A stretch of DNA of 64,000 bases from Herbidospora cretacea (GCF_001570605.1 NZ_BBXG01000007.1:424346-488345); one strand, 5' to 3'. Counted from the first letter of the stretch, positions 28,285-38,164 are shown. Notes: generated by a model from the letters alone, not told the origin. Program-made: numbers and translations.

Positions 28285-28343
28285 CACTGGTTTCACCGAG
28301 CGGCGTCAAATAACGGGCGTCGCCGTTTCGAAAGGGAACACGC

Positions 28344-29360
28344 ATGCTCATCGCACAGCGTCCCAGTCTGGTCGAGGAGTCCCTCGACGAGCACCGGTCC
28401 AAGTTCGTCATCGAGCCGCTGGAGCCGGGTTTCGGCTACACCATCGGCAACTCCGTGCGGCGCACGCTGCTGTCGTCCATTCCGGGCGCGGCCGTGACCT
28501 CCATCCGCATCGAGGGTGTCCTCCACGAGTTCACGACCGTTCCCGGGGTCAAGGAAGACGTCACCGACATCATCCTGAACCTCAAGAACCTGGTCGTCTC
28601 CTCCGAGCACGACGAGCCGGTGGTCATGTACCTGCGCAAGCAGGGCCCCGGTGAGGTCACCGCCGCCGACATCGCGCCCCCGGCCGGTGTCGAGGTGCAC
28701 AACCCCGACCTCCACATCGCCACGCTGAACGGCAAGGCGAAGCTGGAGATGGAGCTGACCGTCGAGCGCGGTCGCGGCTACGTCTCCGCCGCCCAGAACA
28801 AGCAGCCCGGCCAGGAGATCGGCCGCATCCCGATCGACTCGATCTACTCGCCGGTCCTCAAGGTCACCTACAAGGTCGAGGCGACGCGTGTCGAGCAGCG
28901 CACCGACTTCGACCGGCTGATCCTCGACGTCGAGACCAAGCCGTGCATGAAGCCCCGCGACGCGGTGGCCTCGGCCGGCAAGACCCTCGTCGAGCTCTTC
29001 GGCCTGGCCCGTGAGCTCAACGTCGAGGCCGAGGGCATCGACATCGGCCCGTCGCCGACCGACGCCGCCCTGGCGGCCGACCTGGCGCTGCCGATCGAGG
29101 AGCTGAACCTGACGGTTCGTTCCTACAACTGCCTCAAGCGCGAGGGCATCCACACCGTGGGTGAGCTCGTGGCGCGCAGTGAGCAGGACCTGCTGGACAT
29201 CCGCAACTTCGGCGCCAAGTCGATCGAAGAGGTCAAGCAGAAGCTGCACGAGATGGGTCTCGCGCTCAAGGACAGCCCGCCCGGATTCGACCCGTCCGCA
29301 GTCGCCGGTGGCGGCTACGACGACGAGGACGGCGGCTTCATCGAGACCGAGCAGTACTGA
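28344..29360 (+). CDS. rpoA: RNA polymerase alpha subunit
   Basis: Alpha dimerises to seed RNA polymerase assembly and its C-terminal domain contacts UP elements and activators. It is 338 residues. The N-terminal domain covers about 1-230 ([25 protein letters not shown]). A flexible linker follows, then the C-terminal HhH-type domain (about 250-310, [16 protein letters not shown] and [15 protein letters not shown]). It has an AAGGGAA site and the normal length. Confidence 0.98.
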   Translation: MLIAQRPSLVEESLDEHRSKFVIEPLEPGFGYTIGNSVRRTLLSSIPGAAVTSIRIEGVLHEFTTVPGVKEDVTDIILNLKNLVVSSEHDEPVVMYLRKQGPGEVTAADIAPPAGVEVHNPDLHIATLNGKAKLEMELTVERGRGYVSAAQNKQPGQEIGRIPIDSIYSPVLKVTYKVEATRVEQRTDFDRLILDVETKPCMKPRDAVASAGKTLVELFGLARELNVEAEGIDIGPSPTDAALAADLALPIEELNLTVRSYNCLKREGIHTVGELVARSEQDLLDIRNFGAKSIEEVKQKLHEMGLALKDSPPGFDPSAVAGGGYDDEDGGFIETEQY

Positions 29361-29442
29361 TTTTCTCAGCTAGAACGATCATCTGATCGGCCCGACCCCG
29401 GTACCTGATACGGCCGGGGCGGGTTATCCAAAGGAGCATGTC

Positions 29443-29955
29443 ATGCCCAAGCCCACCAAGGGTGCACGTTTCGGTGGTTCCGCGGCGCACGAGAAGCTGA
29501 TCCTGTCGAACCTCGCGACGCAGCTTTTCCAGCACGGAAAGATCAAGACCACCGAGGCCAAGGCCAAGCGCCTGCGCCCCGTGGCGGAGCGGCTGATCAC
29601 CAAGGCGAAGAAGGGCGACATCCACAACCGTCGCCAGGTGGCGGCCGTCATCCGTGACAAGGGCGTCGTGCACCACCTCTTCACCGAGATCGCCCCCACC
29701 TTCGCGGAGCGTCCCGGTGGCTACACCCGCATCACCAAGATCGGGCAGCGCAAGGGCGACGCCGCTTTCATGGCCGTCATCGAGCTCGTCACCGAGCCGC
29801 TGAACGCCGTCACCACGACCCGCAAGGCCCCTGAGCCCGCCGCCGCCCCGGCGCCGGCGCCCAAGGCCGAAGAGGTCGAGGAGACGAAGGCGGAGGCCGC
29901 CGCCGACGAGGCCGAGGTCACCGAGACCGAGGCCAAGAAGGACGACGAGGCCTGA
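29443..29955 (+). CDS. rplQ: 50S ribosomal protein L17
   Basis: L17 is a large-subunit protein near the exit tunnel. It is 170 residues. The first about 120 are the conserved domain starting [20 protein letters not shown]. The last about 50 are an Ala/Pro/Glu-rich acidic extension ([15 protein letters not shown] and on), common in actinobacteria. It has an AAGGAGC site. A strong terminator follows. Confidence 0.97.
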   Translation: MPKPTKGARFGGSAAHEKLILSNLATQLFQHGKIKTTEAKAKRLRPVAERLITKAKKGDIHNRRQVAAVIRDKGVVHHLFTEIAPTFAERPGGYTRITKIGQRKGDAAFMAVIELVTEPLNAVTTTRKAPEPAAAPAPAPKAEEVEETKAEAAADEAEVTETEAKKDDEA

Positions 29956-29970
29956 TCTCTCAGGTTTCCC

Positions 29971-30013
29971 ACGGGTCCGGTGTCCTACGGGACACTGGAC
30001 CCGTTTCGTTTTG
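29971..30013 (+). terminator. Terminator of the alpha operon
   Basis: A 15-bp stem (29971-29985 with 29990-30004), one wobble, 4-nt loop, followed by TTCGTTTTG. It ends 16 nt before the truA start, so truA transcription is either read-through or driven from within this region. Confidence 0.85.
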
Positions 30014-30028
30014 CCGAAAGGGTTTTCC

Positions 30029-30844
30029 ATGCGGTTGCGGCTCGATCTTGGGTACGACGGGACCGACTTCTCGGGATGGGCCAAGCAGCCCGCGCGGCGT
30101 ACCGTCCAGGGAGAGATCGAGGCCGCGCTGGCCCGCATCCTGCGCCTGCCCGAGCCGCCGTCCCTGACCGTGGCCGGCCGCACCGACGCCGGGGTCCACG
30201 CGCGGGGACAGGTCGCCCACGTCGACCTCGCCGACGACGTCGAGGAGCCCGCCCAGCTGCTGCGGCGGCTCGCCGGGGTGCTCCCTCCCGATGTGCGGGT
30301 CAACCGGGTCAGCGTCGCCCCGGAGGGTTTCGACGCCCGCTTCTCCGCCCTGTCGCGCCGGTACGGCTACCGCGTCAGCGACAACCCCGGGGGAGTCGAC
30401 CCCCTGCGGCGCAAGGACGTGCTCTGGTACAACCGGCCCCTCGACGTCGGCCTGCTGAACGCCGGATCGGCCGCCCTGCTCGGCGAGCACGACTTCGCGG
30501 CCTTCTGCAAGAAGCGCGAGGGCGCCACGACGATCCGCGCCCTCCAGCGACTGTCGTGGGAGCGCGGGGAGACGTTCGTGACCGCGACGGTGGTGGCCGA
30601 CGCCTTCTGCCACTCGATGGTCCGGGCGCTCGTGGGCTCGCTCCTGGCGGTGGGGGAGGGCCGCATGCCCGTCGAATGGCCGGGCGAGGTGCTCCGGCGC
30701 GCGGTCCGCGACTCCGGCGTGCACGTCGCGCCGGCGCTGGGGCTGACCCTGGAGGAGGTGCGTTACCCGGCCGACGCGGAACTGGCCGGCCGGGCCGCGA
30801 TGACCCGCCGGGTGCGCACCCTCGACGCGTCGCCGCACGCGTAG
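30029..30844 (+). CDS. truA: tRNA pseudouridine(38-40) synthase
   Basis: TruA converts uridines 38-40 of the tRNA anticodon arm to pseudouridine. It is 271 residues from ATG 30029, with GAAAGGG 6-12 nt upstream. An in-frame TTG at 30011 lies in the terminator tail and is unlikely. Catalytic Asp53 is in the motif [12 protein letters not shown]. The rplQ-truA order is common in actinobacteria. Confidence 0.96.
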   Translation: MRLRLDLGYDGTDFSGWAKQPARRTVQGEIEAALARILRLPEPPSLTVAGRTDAGVHARGQVAHVDLADDVEEPAQLLRRLAGVLPPDVRVNRVSVAPEGFDARFSALSRRYGYRVSDNPGGVDPLRRKDVLWYNRPLDVGLLNAGSAALLGEHDFAAFCKKREGATTIRALQRLSWERGETFVTATVVADAFCHSMVRALVGSLLAVGEGRMPVEWPGEVLRRAVRDSGVHVAPALGLTLEEVRYPADAELAGRAAMTRRVRTLDASPHA

Positions 30845-30861
30845 CCGGACCGGGGCCGGGG

Positions 30862-31939
30862 AATGTGACGTTCAGCGACGGGCCGGCCCCGCGCGTCCCC
30901 CTGGCCCATGGACGCGACCCGGTGCTGCGGCGGCTGGCCCAGGAGATCATCGACACCCAGCGGCATTAGATCGACGTCATGCGCCGCCGCCTGGAGAAGG
31001 CGCCCGCCGCGACGCCGACGCCCGGGTCCGGTCCCGGAGGGGCCGGGACGGGGGCCACGGTGGCGGTCTCGGGTCGTGACCGCGTCTACACCGCCGACCA
31101 GACCTCCAACACCGTCTCGGTCGTCGACCCGTCGGCCAACCGGCTACTGGGCGTCATCCGGCTGGGCGACCCAGTGCCCGCCTCGCTCAGCCCGTTGTAC
31201 AAGGGGCAGCTGCTCGTCCACGGGCTGGGGTTCTCCCGGGACCTGCGCAGCGTTCTTCACCCCCGACGGCAAGCAGGTCTGGGCGACCGTGCGCGGCCAG
31301 GACTACGTCTCGGTGATCGACCCGGTGGCGATGAGGGAGTCCGCCGGGTGCCGACCGCCAACGGACCCGGCATGGTGCTGTTCCACCCGAACGGCCGCTA
31401 CGCCTACGTGCCCTCCAGCTTCACCCCCGAGCGCGCGTTCGCGTACGTGACCGTCGGCGAGGAGAACGCCGTCAAGGTCTACCGCCGCGACGGCGCCAAC
31501 CCCCGGCTGGTCGCCACCATCCCCACCGGCGACCTGCCGCACGGCGTGTGGACGTCGGGGGACGGCGCCCGCGTCTACGTGGGGCTGGAGAACCAGGACG
31601 CCGTGCTCGCGATCGACGCTCTGGCCAACCGGGCCATCACCACGATCCCCGTCGGCCAGCAGCCGATGGCGCTCGTCTACGTCCCCGAGGCCGTGCCGTC
31701 CGGTCCGGGCACCTCGGGGCTGGTGCCGCTCGGGGTCGCCGCCCGCAACGGGCACATCGCCCTGATCGCGCCCGGCGGCGACCGGCGCAAGGGCCACGCG
31801 ACGGTGTCGGTGAACTCGCTGGGCTCGCTCGACCTGCTGGAGATGGCGGCCTCGGGCCTGACACCCGGCGAGGCCTACACGCTCTGGCTGACCGACACCA
31901 GGAACGCCCGAACCGGTCCTCGTGCAGCAGACCCCCTGA
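30862..31939 (+). pseudogene. Decayed DUF305 / YncE-like beta-propeller locus
   Basis: This looks like a broken gene. At 30895-30969 the frame encodes DPVLRRLAQEIIDTQRH, the C-terminal signature of DUF305 proteins, then TAG (30967) where GAG would continue into IDVMRRRL. From 30979 the same frame resumes with propeller repeats (VYTADQTSNTVSVVDP). Near 31250 the similarity jumps to another frame (FFTPDGKQVWATVRGQDYVSVIDP). It returns near 31339, where GAGTCCGCCGG looks like GAGGTCCGCCGG with one base lost, and continues with RVPTANGPGMVLFHPNGRYAYVPSS. A further shift near 31910 would end at TGA 31937. From memory of YncE relatives, about 20 and 50 residues also seem missing. Sequencing error cannot explain the missing repeats. 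Confidence 0.7.
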
Positions 31940-31954
31940 CCGGACGCGGCCGGG

Positions 31955-34087
31955 TTAGCTCGTGACGCGCTTCTCGATGATCTCGGCCGTCTGGTCGCGG
32001 AAGCCGCCGCTGACCGGGCCGAGGTCCTTCTCCTTCTCGCCCGGGGTGTGGCCGTCGGCGTAGGTCGCGTAGCTGAACACGATGTAGCGGCCCCAGACCA
32101 TGCCCGCGGCGTAGCCGCCGCTGATGGCCACCCGGTCGGCGCCCGACTCGGCGTCGCCGTTGAGGCCGCGGAACCACAGGTTGCTGCCGAGGTTCTTGGT
32201 CTGGTCGACGGTCAGGGCCGCCTCCTTGGTGGGCAGCACGGCGATGCCGGTCGTGACGGCGTACTGCTTCTTGCCGTCGACGTAGGTCGCGCGCAGGACC
32301 CGGCGGCAGTCGTTGTCCGACAGCGACTTGGCGAAGGCCCCCGCCGCCGCGGCGGCGCAGTCGTCGGTGATGTTGACCTTGACGCGCTTGTAGGTCCGGC
32401 CGTTCACGGTGACCTTCGCGGCGGGGAACGCCTCGGCCAGGGTGAGCTTGCGGGGGTCGGTGGTCTCCGAGTCGAGCACCGCCGCCTCGACCGTGGGCTC
32501 GGGATCGGCGACCTGCCCGCCGGGGGCCGCCGGAGGGGCCGTCGCCGGGGGAGCGGCGGCCTCGCCGGGCGTGTCGTCCTCGCCCGAGTAGGCCATGTAG
32601 GCCGACGCCCCGATGGCCGCGATGACCACCGCGGCGCCACCGGCCATCAGCACCTTCCTGGCGCCTCCGCTCTTCTTGGCGGGCGGCTCGGCGACCGGCG
32701 CGGCCTCGGCCGGGCGGTAGCCCTTGGGCAGCGGCGGGTGGACGATCCCCTCGGCCACGGTCGGGGCCGCGCCCAGGCTCTCGAAACCCCGTCCGGGGGA
32801 GACCGGGGCGGCGGGCGGCACCGGGGGAGTGAACAGGTCTTCCTTCGTCGGCTCCGGGTGGGGGTCGACTTTCTGCACCGGCAGCTCCGGGTCGGTGGGG
32901 ATGTCGGTCACGGTGCCGTTGACCACGCCGAACGACTGAGGGGGCTCCTGCGCGGCGGGGTCGAACTCCTTGAAGGCGGCCGGCTGCTCCTCGCGCGGGA
33001 TCGTGGTCTCGGCGGGATCGTCGTCGGGGATCGCGGCCGACGGCCAGCGGGTGCCGGTGTCGGTGGCCCACTGTTGCGCGGGCGGCCAGGGCGCGCCCTC
33101 GGGGCGGTCGCCCGGGACGGTGGCCACGCCCAGTTCGGGCTCGGGGGCCGGTTCGGCCTGGTGGGCGGCCGGGGGCCAGTGGCGCGGGAAGACCGGCGGG
33201 TCGTCGAGGATCTCGGCGGGCTGGGTGGTGGCGTTCTCCTCGCCCGGCAGGCGCGGCGGCCAGACGGCGATGTCACCCGGCTCACCGGGACGGTCGCCGT
33301 CGCCCACGGGCCACTCGGGGAGCGGGGGGAGGCCGGAGGTGGTGGCGTCCAGGACCTGAGGCTCTTCGGGTTCTTCGACCGGCGGCGGCGGTTCGGCGGC
33401 GGGCCAGCCGGTCCACTGCTGCGCGGGCGGCCACGAACCGGCCTTGGAGTGGTCGCGGGTCTCCTCGGTCTCGGGGTCGTAGGCGGGGACCGGCCACGCC
33501 GCGTCGCGGTCGCGCGTGTCCTCGGTCTCCGGGTCGTGGACGGGGGCGGACCACGCGGACCTGGCGCCCCGGGTGTCGAGGGTCTCCTCGGTGAGGGGGT
33601 CGTAGACCGGCGGGGGCCAGGCGGACCGGTGTTCGGGCTCGGCCGCGGTGGTCATGGGGAAGCCGAAATGGCCCGTCGCGGGGGTCTCGGAGTCGGTCTG
33701 CGGCGCGTCGGGGACGTGTTCGGTCACCGGGGCGGGCGGCTGCCACGAGCGGGGCGTCGGCCAGGTCGCGCCGGGCTCCTCGGGATCGTCGGGGTCGTCG
33801 ACGTCGGCGGTCGGGGCGGACGTCGGCTGGGAGAACCAGCTGCCGGAGGGCTCGGCGGGCTCCCGGGCGGGAGCCGGGGGCCACGTCGGCGGCTCGTCGG
33901 GCGGCCGCGAGGTCGGCGCCGGCGGCCACTCCGGCTGGGGCGGGCGGGCCGTCGGTGCGGCGAACCAGCCGCTGCCCGGGCCGTCGCCGGGCGGCGGGTA
34001 GCTCTCGTCACGAGCCGACTGCCCGAAGCTGGGCGGGGGCACCTTGCCCTCGTGGTCGTGCTCGGAACCGGAATCCTGGCCACGCAT
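31955..34087 (-). CDS. Long Pro/Trp-rich single-pass membrane protein with extracytoplasmic domain
   Basis: This is a 710-residue protein of unknown function. Residues 1-475 are disordered and rich in Pro, Glu and Asp. At least seven WPP motifs occur, and there are three imperfect repeats of the form DP-x-T-E-x-T-x-D followed by AW-x-x-P around residues 165-220. One membrane helix lies at about 478-501 after KKSGGARK, so the N-terminal part should be cytoplasmic and the C-terminal 209 residues outside. That outer domain (about 545-690) has Cys577 and Cys594 and matches the adjacent lipoprotein (GRTYK, then RATYVDGKK, TGIAVLPT and YADGHTPGEK). A TACGCT box 7 nt before ATG suggests a leaderless mRNA. 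Confidence 0.85.
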   Translation of the reverse strand: MRGQDSGSEHDHEGKVPPPSFGQSARDESYPPPGDGPGSGWFAAPTARPPQPEWPPAPTSRPPDEPPTWPPAPAREPAEPSGSWFSQPTSAPTADVDDPDDPEEPGATWPTPRSWQPPAPVTEHVPDAPQTDSETPATGHFGFPMTTAAEPEHRSAWPPPVYDPLTEETLDTRGARSAWSAPVHDPETEDTRDRDAAWPVPAYDPETEETRDHSKAGSWPPAQQWTGWPAAEPPPPVEEPEEPQVLDATTSGLPPLPEWPVGDGDRPGEPGDIAVWPPRLPGEENATTQPAEILDDPPVFPRHWPPAAHQAEPAPEPELGVATVPGDRPEGAPWPPAQQWATDTGTRWPSAAIPDDDPAETTIPREEQPAAFKEFDPAAQEPPQSFGVVNGTVTDIPTDPELPVQKVDPHPEPTKEDLFTPPVPPAAPVSPGRGFESLGAAPTVAEGIVHPPLPKGYRPAEAAPVAEPPAKKSGGARKVLMAGGAAVVIAAIGASAYMAYSGEDDTPGEAAAPPATAPPAAPGGQVADPEPTVEAAVLDSETTDPRKLTLAEAFPAAKVTVNGRTYKRVKVNITDDCAAAAAGAFAKSLSDNDCRRVLRATYVDGKKQYAVTTGIAVLPTKEAALTVDQTKNLGSNLWFRGLNGDAESGADRVAISGGYAAGMVWGRYIVFSYATYADGHTPGEKEKDLGPVSGGFRDQTAEIIEKRVTS

Positions 34088-34094
34088 ACCCGGA

Positions 34095-34100
34095 AGCGTA
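34095..34100 (-). promoter_or_regulatory. -10 box for a leaderless transcript of the WPP-repeat gene
   Basis: TACGCT on the minus strand ends 7 nt before the ATG at 34087, and no ribosome site is present. No clear -35 was seen. Confidence 0.45.
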
Positions 34101-34148
34101 TCTGCGCAGACGAGATCGTCGTGCCGCTATGGGCGTTTCAGCATCGAG

Positions 34149-34862
34149 CTAGCCTCGGCCGCCCCGCACCGACCTGGTGTCGAGGGCGGTGAACACGGTC
34201 GCGTCGGTGATGTCGACGGCGGCTTGGTAGAGCCGCTTGAGCTCGGCTTTCTTCGGTTCGTGGCCGTCTTTGAACTGGAACCAGAGCAGGATCGCGTAGT
34301 GGCCGTGGGTCCAGCCGCCGGCGTAGGCCTCGCCGTCGCCGAGTTCCTTCGTGTGCTCGTCGTCGCCGGCCAGCGGCTTCAGATAGTCCTTGCGCTCCTT
34401 GCCCGCGCCCGCCCCGGCGACGGCCACGGCGCCCTTGGCGGTCTTGAGGTTGGCGACGCCGACCGTGCCGATCACCGTGCCCTTGGCGTCGTGGAAGCTG
34501 GCGCGGACGAGCTGGTTGCAGCCGGCCGACTTCAGGGCCTTGGCGAGCTTCTCGCCGGTGACCGCGTCCTTGCAGGCCTTGTCCATCTTCCGGACGGTCA
34601 TCTTGTACTTCCGGCCGTTGCTGGTGAAGCGGCTCTTGCCGAAGATCTCGTTCTGGGTCAGCGGATCGGGATCGGTGGAGCGGGCGGCGGCGTACCCGAA
34701 CTTGCCTCCCGGGGCGACCGGGAGGCTGGGCTTGGGCGCGGCCGACGTCGTGGCGGCGGGCGGCGCCGCGTCGCCCGAGCAGCCGCTGAGCAGGCCGACG
34801 ACCGCGGTGATGATCACTGCTGGGGCGACCAGTCCGGACCGGCGCCTGGTGGGGGAACCCAT
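34149..34862 (-). CDS. Lipoprotein, paralogous to the neighbouring membrane protein's outer domain
   Basis: A 237-residue protein from ATG 34862 with a lipoprotein signal: basic start, hydrophobic core, and lipobox LLSGC with Cys28. The mature domain (about 75-225) aligns with the C-terminal domain of the 710-residue protein just downstream. Both have a GR-x-YK strand, two cysteines about 17 residues apart, RA followed by a Asp-Gly or Asp-Ala-Lys turn, and a C-terminal GG-x(3-6)-G-x-Y-x(5-7)-F-x-DGH-x-P motif. Function is unknown. TAATCT 7 nt before ATG again suggests leaderless translation. Coding upstream of 34862 in this frame is not part of the gene. Confidence 0.85.
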   Translation of the reverse strand: MGSPTRRRSGLVAPAVIITAVVGLLSGCSGDAAPPAATTSAAPKPSLPVAPGGKFGYAAARSTDPDPLTQNEIFGKSRFTSNGRKYKMTVRKMDKACKDAVTGEKLAKALKSAGCNQLVRASFHDAKGTVIGTVGVANLKTAKGAVAVAGAGAGKERKDYLKPLAGDDEHTKELGDGEAYAGGWTHGHYAILLWFQFKDGHEPKKAELKRLYQAAVDITDATVFTALDTRSVRGGRG

Positions 34863-34869
34863 GGGCTTG

Positions 34870-34875
34870 AGATTA
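34870..34875 (-). promoter_or_regulatory. -10 box for a leaderless transcript of the lipoprotein gene
   Basis: TAATCT on the minus strand ends 7 nt before the ATG at 34862. No Shine-Dalgarno sequence is present between them. Confidence 0.5.
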
Positions 34876-34903
34876 ACCGCGCGGCGGGTCTGGTGCGGAT
34901 TGG

Positions 34904-35542
34904 TCAGGAATACCCGAAGTCCTGGGTCCACCACGGGCCGCCCCGATCGAGGTTGACGCCGACCCCGGTCACGGTGAGCTGGCAGTTGAGGATGTTGCGC
35001 CGGTGGGAGGGGCTGTTCAGCCAGCTCTTCACCGCGTCGGCGGCGTTCTGGTAGCCCTTGGCGATGTTCTCGGCGCCGCCGAGCCGGTATCCGGCGCGGG
35101 CCATGCGGTCCCACGGGCTCGCGCCGTCGGGCGACTCGTGGTCGAACGTGCCGCTCGCGGCCATCTCGGCGGAGTGCTGCCGGGCGGAGGTCATCAGCCG
35201 GGGGTCGATCCGCAGCTTCGCGCAGCCGGCCTTGACGCGGGCCTCGTTGACGAAGAAGACCACGTCCTGCTCCAGGTCGGTCAGGTCGAGGGAGGTCTCC
35301 TCGCTGCCCGCGGGCGCGACCGGCACCAGCGCGGGCCGGTGGCGGGGCGGCTGGGAGGGCTGCGGCTTGGCGATCGGCTGGTTGTCGCGCAGGTAGACCT
35401 CGCTCGCCCCGTTGCCCAGCACGGTGATCCGGCCGATGACGATGCCGAGGATCAGAACCGCGAGCACGCATGCCAGAACGCCCAGCAGCGTCCCGCGTCG
35501 GGCGCTTGGCTGGGTATGCCGGTTGTGAGGGGTCTGCCACAT
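34904..35542 (-). CDS. CAP-domain (SCP/PR-1-like) membrane-anchored extracellular protein
   Basis: A 212-residue protein. One N-terminal membrane helix at about 19-41 (LLGVLACVLAVLILGIVIG) anchors it, followed by a Pro-rich linker. The CAP domain covers about 85-212: FVNEARVKAGCAKLRIDPRLMTSARQHSAEMA, then ENIAKGY and SPSHRRNILN, and WWTQDFGYS at the end. These include the conserved His and Glu residues of the CAP cavity. Related secreted proteins are widespread and poorly defined in bacteria. A TATATT box 10 nt before ATG (35553-35558) suggests a very short leader. It is first in a run of three minus-strand envelope genes. Confidence 0.9.
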   Translation of the reverse strand: MWQTPHNRHTQPSARRGTLLGVLACVLAVLILGIVIGRITVLGNGASEVYLRDNQPIAKPQPSQPPRHRPALVPVAPAGSEETSLDLTDLEQDVVFFVNEARVKAGCAKLRIDPRLMTSARQHSAEMAASGTFDHESPDGASPWDRMARAGYRLGGAENIAKGYQNAADAVKSWLNSPSHRRNILNCQLTVTGVGVNLDRGGPWWTQDFGYS

Positions 35543-35661
35543 ACCGCAGCCAAATATAGGGATACAGCGGCCTGTTGAAAATGAGAATGGAGAGACCGGA
35601 TGGGTAATGGAGCCGCAGATCAGAGCCCCGGAGCAAGTACTCCGTTTTGGACCGTTGCGTT

Positions 35662-35690
35662 TTGCTCAACTCGGCGGCTGCGGGTATGGT
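35662..35690 (+). promoter_or_regulatory. Probable rplM-rpsI promoter
   Basis: TTGCTC (35662-35667) and TATGGT (35685-35690) are separated by exactly 17 bp. The implied start near 35697 gives a leader of about 140 nt before rplM. This lies in the 293-bp divergent gap with the CAP-domain gene, which otherwise shows no coding sequence. Confidence 0.6.
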
Positions 35691-35835
35691 GGTGGATCGT
35701 TGTGTGTGCTTCAGTCCTTCGCTGACTGAACACGGCGCGTCCGGCGTCATCTCCCGTATGTGTGGAGACGGAAGGTTGTGCCGCTGTGTGCCCTCACAAC
35801 CTCCGTGTGTTCATCATCCGACAGAAGGCACTGCC

Positions 35836-36279
35836 GTGAGCACGTTCACCCCGAAGCCCAACGACGTCGAGCGTCAGTGGTACGTCATCGACGCCACCGA
35901 CGTCGTTCTCGGCCGGCTGGCAAGTCACGTCGCGGTCCTGCTCCGTGGCAAGCACAAGCCGATCTTCGCGAACCACGTCGACACCGGCGACTTCGTGATC
36001 ATCGTCAACGCCGACAAGATTCACCTGTCCGGCAACAAGCTGGCGCAGAAGAAGGCCTACCGTCACTCCGGCTACCCGGGCGGTCTCCGCTCGGTCAGCT
36101 ACGGCGAGCTGATGGAGAAGCGTCCCGACCGTGCGGTCGAGAAGGCCGTCAAGGGCATGCTGCCCAAGAACGCCCTCGGCCGGAAGATGGCCAAGAAGCT
36201 CAAGGTCTACGCCGGTCCGGAGCACCCGCACCAGGCGCAGAGCCCGGTGCCCTTCGAGATCACTCAGATCGCCCAGTAA
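35836..36279 (+). CDS. rplM: 50S ribosomal protein L13
   Basis: L13 is an early large-subunit assembly protein. It is 147 residues from GTG 35836, with AGAAGG 7 nt upstream. Conserved elements include [16 protein letters not shown] and the [29 protein letters not shown] region. The frame extends to 35647, but only the part from 35836 resembles L13. rpsI follows after 30 nt. Confidence 0.97.
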   Translation: MSTFTPKPNDVERQWYVIDATDVVLGRLASHVAVLLRGKHKPIFANHVDTGDFVIIVNADKIHLSGNKLAQKKAYRHSGYPGGLRSVSYGELMEKRPDRAVEKAVKGMLPKNALGRKMAKKLKVYAGPEHPHQAQSPVPFEITQIAQ

Positions 36280-36309
36280 CGCCGAGCCAGGAAAGTTAAG
36301 AGGAGAACC

Positions 36310-36831
36310 GTGGCTGAGACCACCGGTACCGAGACGCTCGTCGAGGGCGAAGTCGAGGACTTCGCGGGCGAGGAATTCCCGTCCGAGTACACCACCGAGT
36401 CGGCCCCCGCCGCCGACGCCCCCGTGCGCAAGCCCGTCACCACGGGCAACTCGTACGGCACCGGCCGCCGCAAGGAGGCCGTCGCCCGCGTCCGCATCGT
36501 TCCGGGCACCGGCAAGTGGACGATCAACGGTCGTAGCATCGACGTCTACTTCCCCAACAAGGTCCACCAGCAGATCGTCAACGAGCCCTTCGTGGTGCTC
36601 GGCGCCGAGGACCAGTTCGACGTCATCGCCCGCATCGACGGCGGCGGCGTGACCGGCCAGGCCGGCGCCCTGCGCATGGGCCTGTCCCGCGCGCTGGCGA
36701 TCCTCGACGCGGAGACCAACCGGCCGCCGCTGAAGAAGGCCGGCTTCCTGACCCGTGACGCCCGCGCCACGGAGCGGAAGAAGTACGGCCTCAAGAAGGC
36801 CCGTAAGGCTCCGCAGTACAGCAAGCGTTAA
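36310..36831 (+). CDS. rpsI: 30S ribosomal protein S9
   Basis: S9 has a C-terminal tail that touches P-site tRNA. It is 173 residues from GTG 36310. A 45-residue acidic N-terminal extension (Glu/Ala/Thr-rich) precedes the conserved core [18 protein letters not shown]. The terminal basic tail [12 protein letters not shown] is complete and ends two bases before the glmM start. It has an AGAGGAGA ribosome site. Confidence 0.97.
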   Translation: MAETTGTETLVEGEVEDFAGEEFPSEYTTESAPAADAPVRKPVTTGNSYGTGRRKEAVARVRIVPGTGKWTINGRSIDVYFPNKVHQQIVNEPFVVLGAEDQFDVIARIDGGGVTGQAGALRMGLSRALAILDAETNRPPLKKAGFLTRDARATERKKYGLKKARKAPQYSKR

Positions 36832-36832
36832 G

Positions 36833-38164
36833 TTGGGCCGCCTCTTCGGCACCGACGGGGTACGTGGGGTCGCCGGTCGCGACCTCACCGCCGAGCTGGC
36901 CATGGACCTGTCCGTGGCCGCCGCGCACGTGCTGCGCGATGCCGGGAGGAGCCGCCCGCTCGCCGTCGTAGGCCGGGACCCGCGCGCTTCGGGGGAGTTC
37001 CTCGAAGCCGCTGTGGTCGCCGGCCTCGCGTCGTCCGGCATGGACGTGCTCCGTCTCGGCGTGCTGCCCACCCCGGCGGTGGCCTATCTGACCCCTGAGC
37101 TGGGCGCCGACCTCGGCGTCATGCTCTCGGCCTCGCACAACCCGGCGCCCGACAACGGCATCAAGTTCCTCACCCGGCAGGGCTTCAAGCTGCCCGACGC
37201 GGTGGAGAACGAGATCGAACGGCGTCTCGGGGAGAAATGGGAACGTCCCGTCGGCTCGGCCGTGGGCCGGGTCCGGGAGGCGTACGGCGAGACCGAACGC
37301 TACGTCTCCCACGTCCTGAGCTCGCTGCCGCACCGCCTCGACGGCCTCCGGGTCGTCGTCGACTGCGCCCACGGCGCCGCCCACATGGTGGCTCCCGAGG
37401 CGCTGCTGCGGGCCGGCGCCGAGGTCGAGACGATCGGGACCGCCCCCGACGGTCTCAACATCAACGACGGCGTGGGCTCCACCCATCTGGGCCCGCTGCG
37501 TGAGGCCGTGCTGGCCGGCCGGGCCGACGTGGGCATCGCCTACGACGGCGACGCCGACCGCTGCCTCGCGGTGACGGCCGACGGCGCCGAGGTCGACGGC
37601 GACCAGATCATGGCGGTGCTCGCCATGGAGATGCGCGCCGAAGGCCGCCTGGCCAAGGACACGGTCGTCGCCACGGTGATGTCGAACCTCGGCTTCAAGC
37701 TGGCCATGCGCGAGGTGGGCATCACGGTCGTGGAGACGGCCGTGGGCGACCGCTACGTGCTGGAACGCATGCGGGAGGACGGCTTCACCTTCGGCGGTGA
37801 GCAGTCCGGTCACGTGATCATGCTCGATCACGCGACGACCGGCGACGGCCTGCTGACGTCGCTGCACCTGCTGGCGGCGGTGGCCCGTTCGGGCAAGCCG
37901 CTGTCGGAGCTCGCGGCGGTGATGACCAAGCTGCCGCAGGTTCTGGTGAACGTGAAGGACGTCGACAAGTCCCGCGCGCGGGGCGCCGCCCTGCTGGCGG
38001 CGGTCGCGCAGGCGGAGCTGGAGCTCGGCGACACCGGCCGGGTGCTGATCCGGCCGAGCGGGACCGAGCCGATGATCCGCGTCATGGTCGAGGCGGCCTC
38101 GCACGACCAGGCGACGGAGATGGCCGACCGGCTGGCCGAGGTCGTCCGAGTCACCTGCGGATGA
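36833..38164 (+). CDS. glmM: Phosphoglucosamine mutase
   Basis: GlmM interconverts glucosamine-6-phosphate and glucosamine-1-phosphate for UDP-GlcNAc and peptidoglycan synthesis. It is 443 residues from TTG 36833, giving the canonical [12 protein letters not shown], one base after the rpsI stop. The catalytic phosphoserine is Ser101 in SASHNP. The Mg loop DGDADRC and the C-terminal phosphate-binding [14 protein letters not shown] are present. The rplM-rpsI-glmM order is conserved in actinobacteria, and glmS lies nearby on the other strand. Confidence 0.96.
   Translation: MGRLFGTDGVRGVAGRDLTAELAMDLSVAAAHVLRDAGRSRPLAVVGRDPRASGEFLEAAVVAGLASSGMDVLRLGVLPTPAVAYLTPELGADLGVMLSASHNPAPDNGIKFLTRQGFKLPDAVENEIERRLGEKWERPVGSAVGRVREAYGETERYVSHVLSSLPHRLDGLRVVVDCAHGAAHMVAPEALLRAGAEVETIGTAPDGLNINDGVGSTHLGPLREAVLAGRADVGIAYDGDADRCLAVTADGAEVDGDQIMAVLAMEMRAEGRLAKDTVVATVMSNLGFKLAMREVGITVVETAVGDRYVLERMREDGFTFGGEQSGHVIMLDHATTGDGLLTSLHLLAAVARSGKPLSELAAVMTKLPQVLVNVKDVDKSRARGAALLAAVAQAELELGDTGRVLIRPSGTEPMIRVMVEAASHDQATEMADRLAEVVRVTCG

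Noticed and set aside
32048..34192. 714-codon plus-strand frame opposite the WPP-repeat gene
   Set aside because: Gly/Arg/Val-rich shadow. The minus-strand reading has a membrane helix and a domain shared with its neighbour.
34863..35750. Upstream extension of the lipoprotein frame through the CAP-domain gene
   Set aside because: The lipobox signal needs the start at 34862, and the extension is the out-of-frame shadow of the CAP gene.
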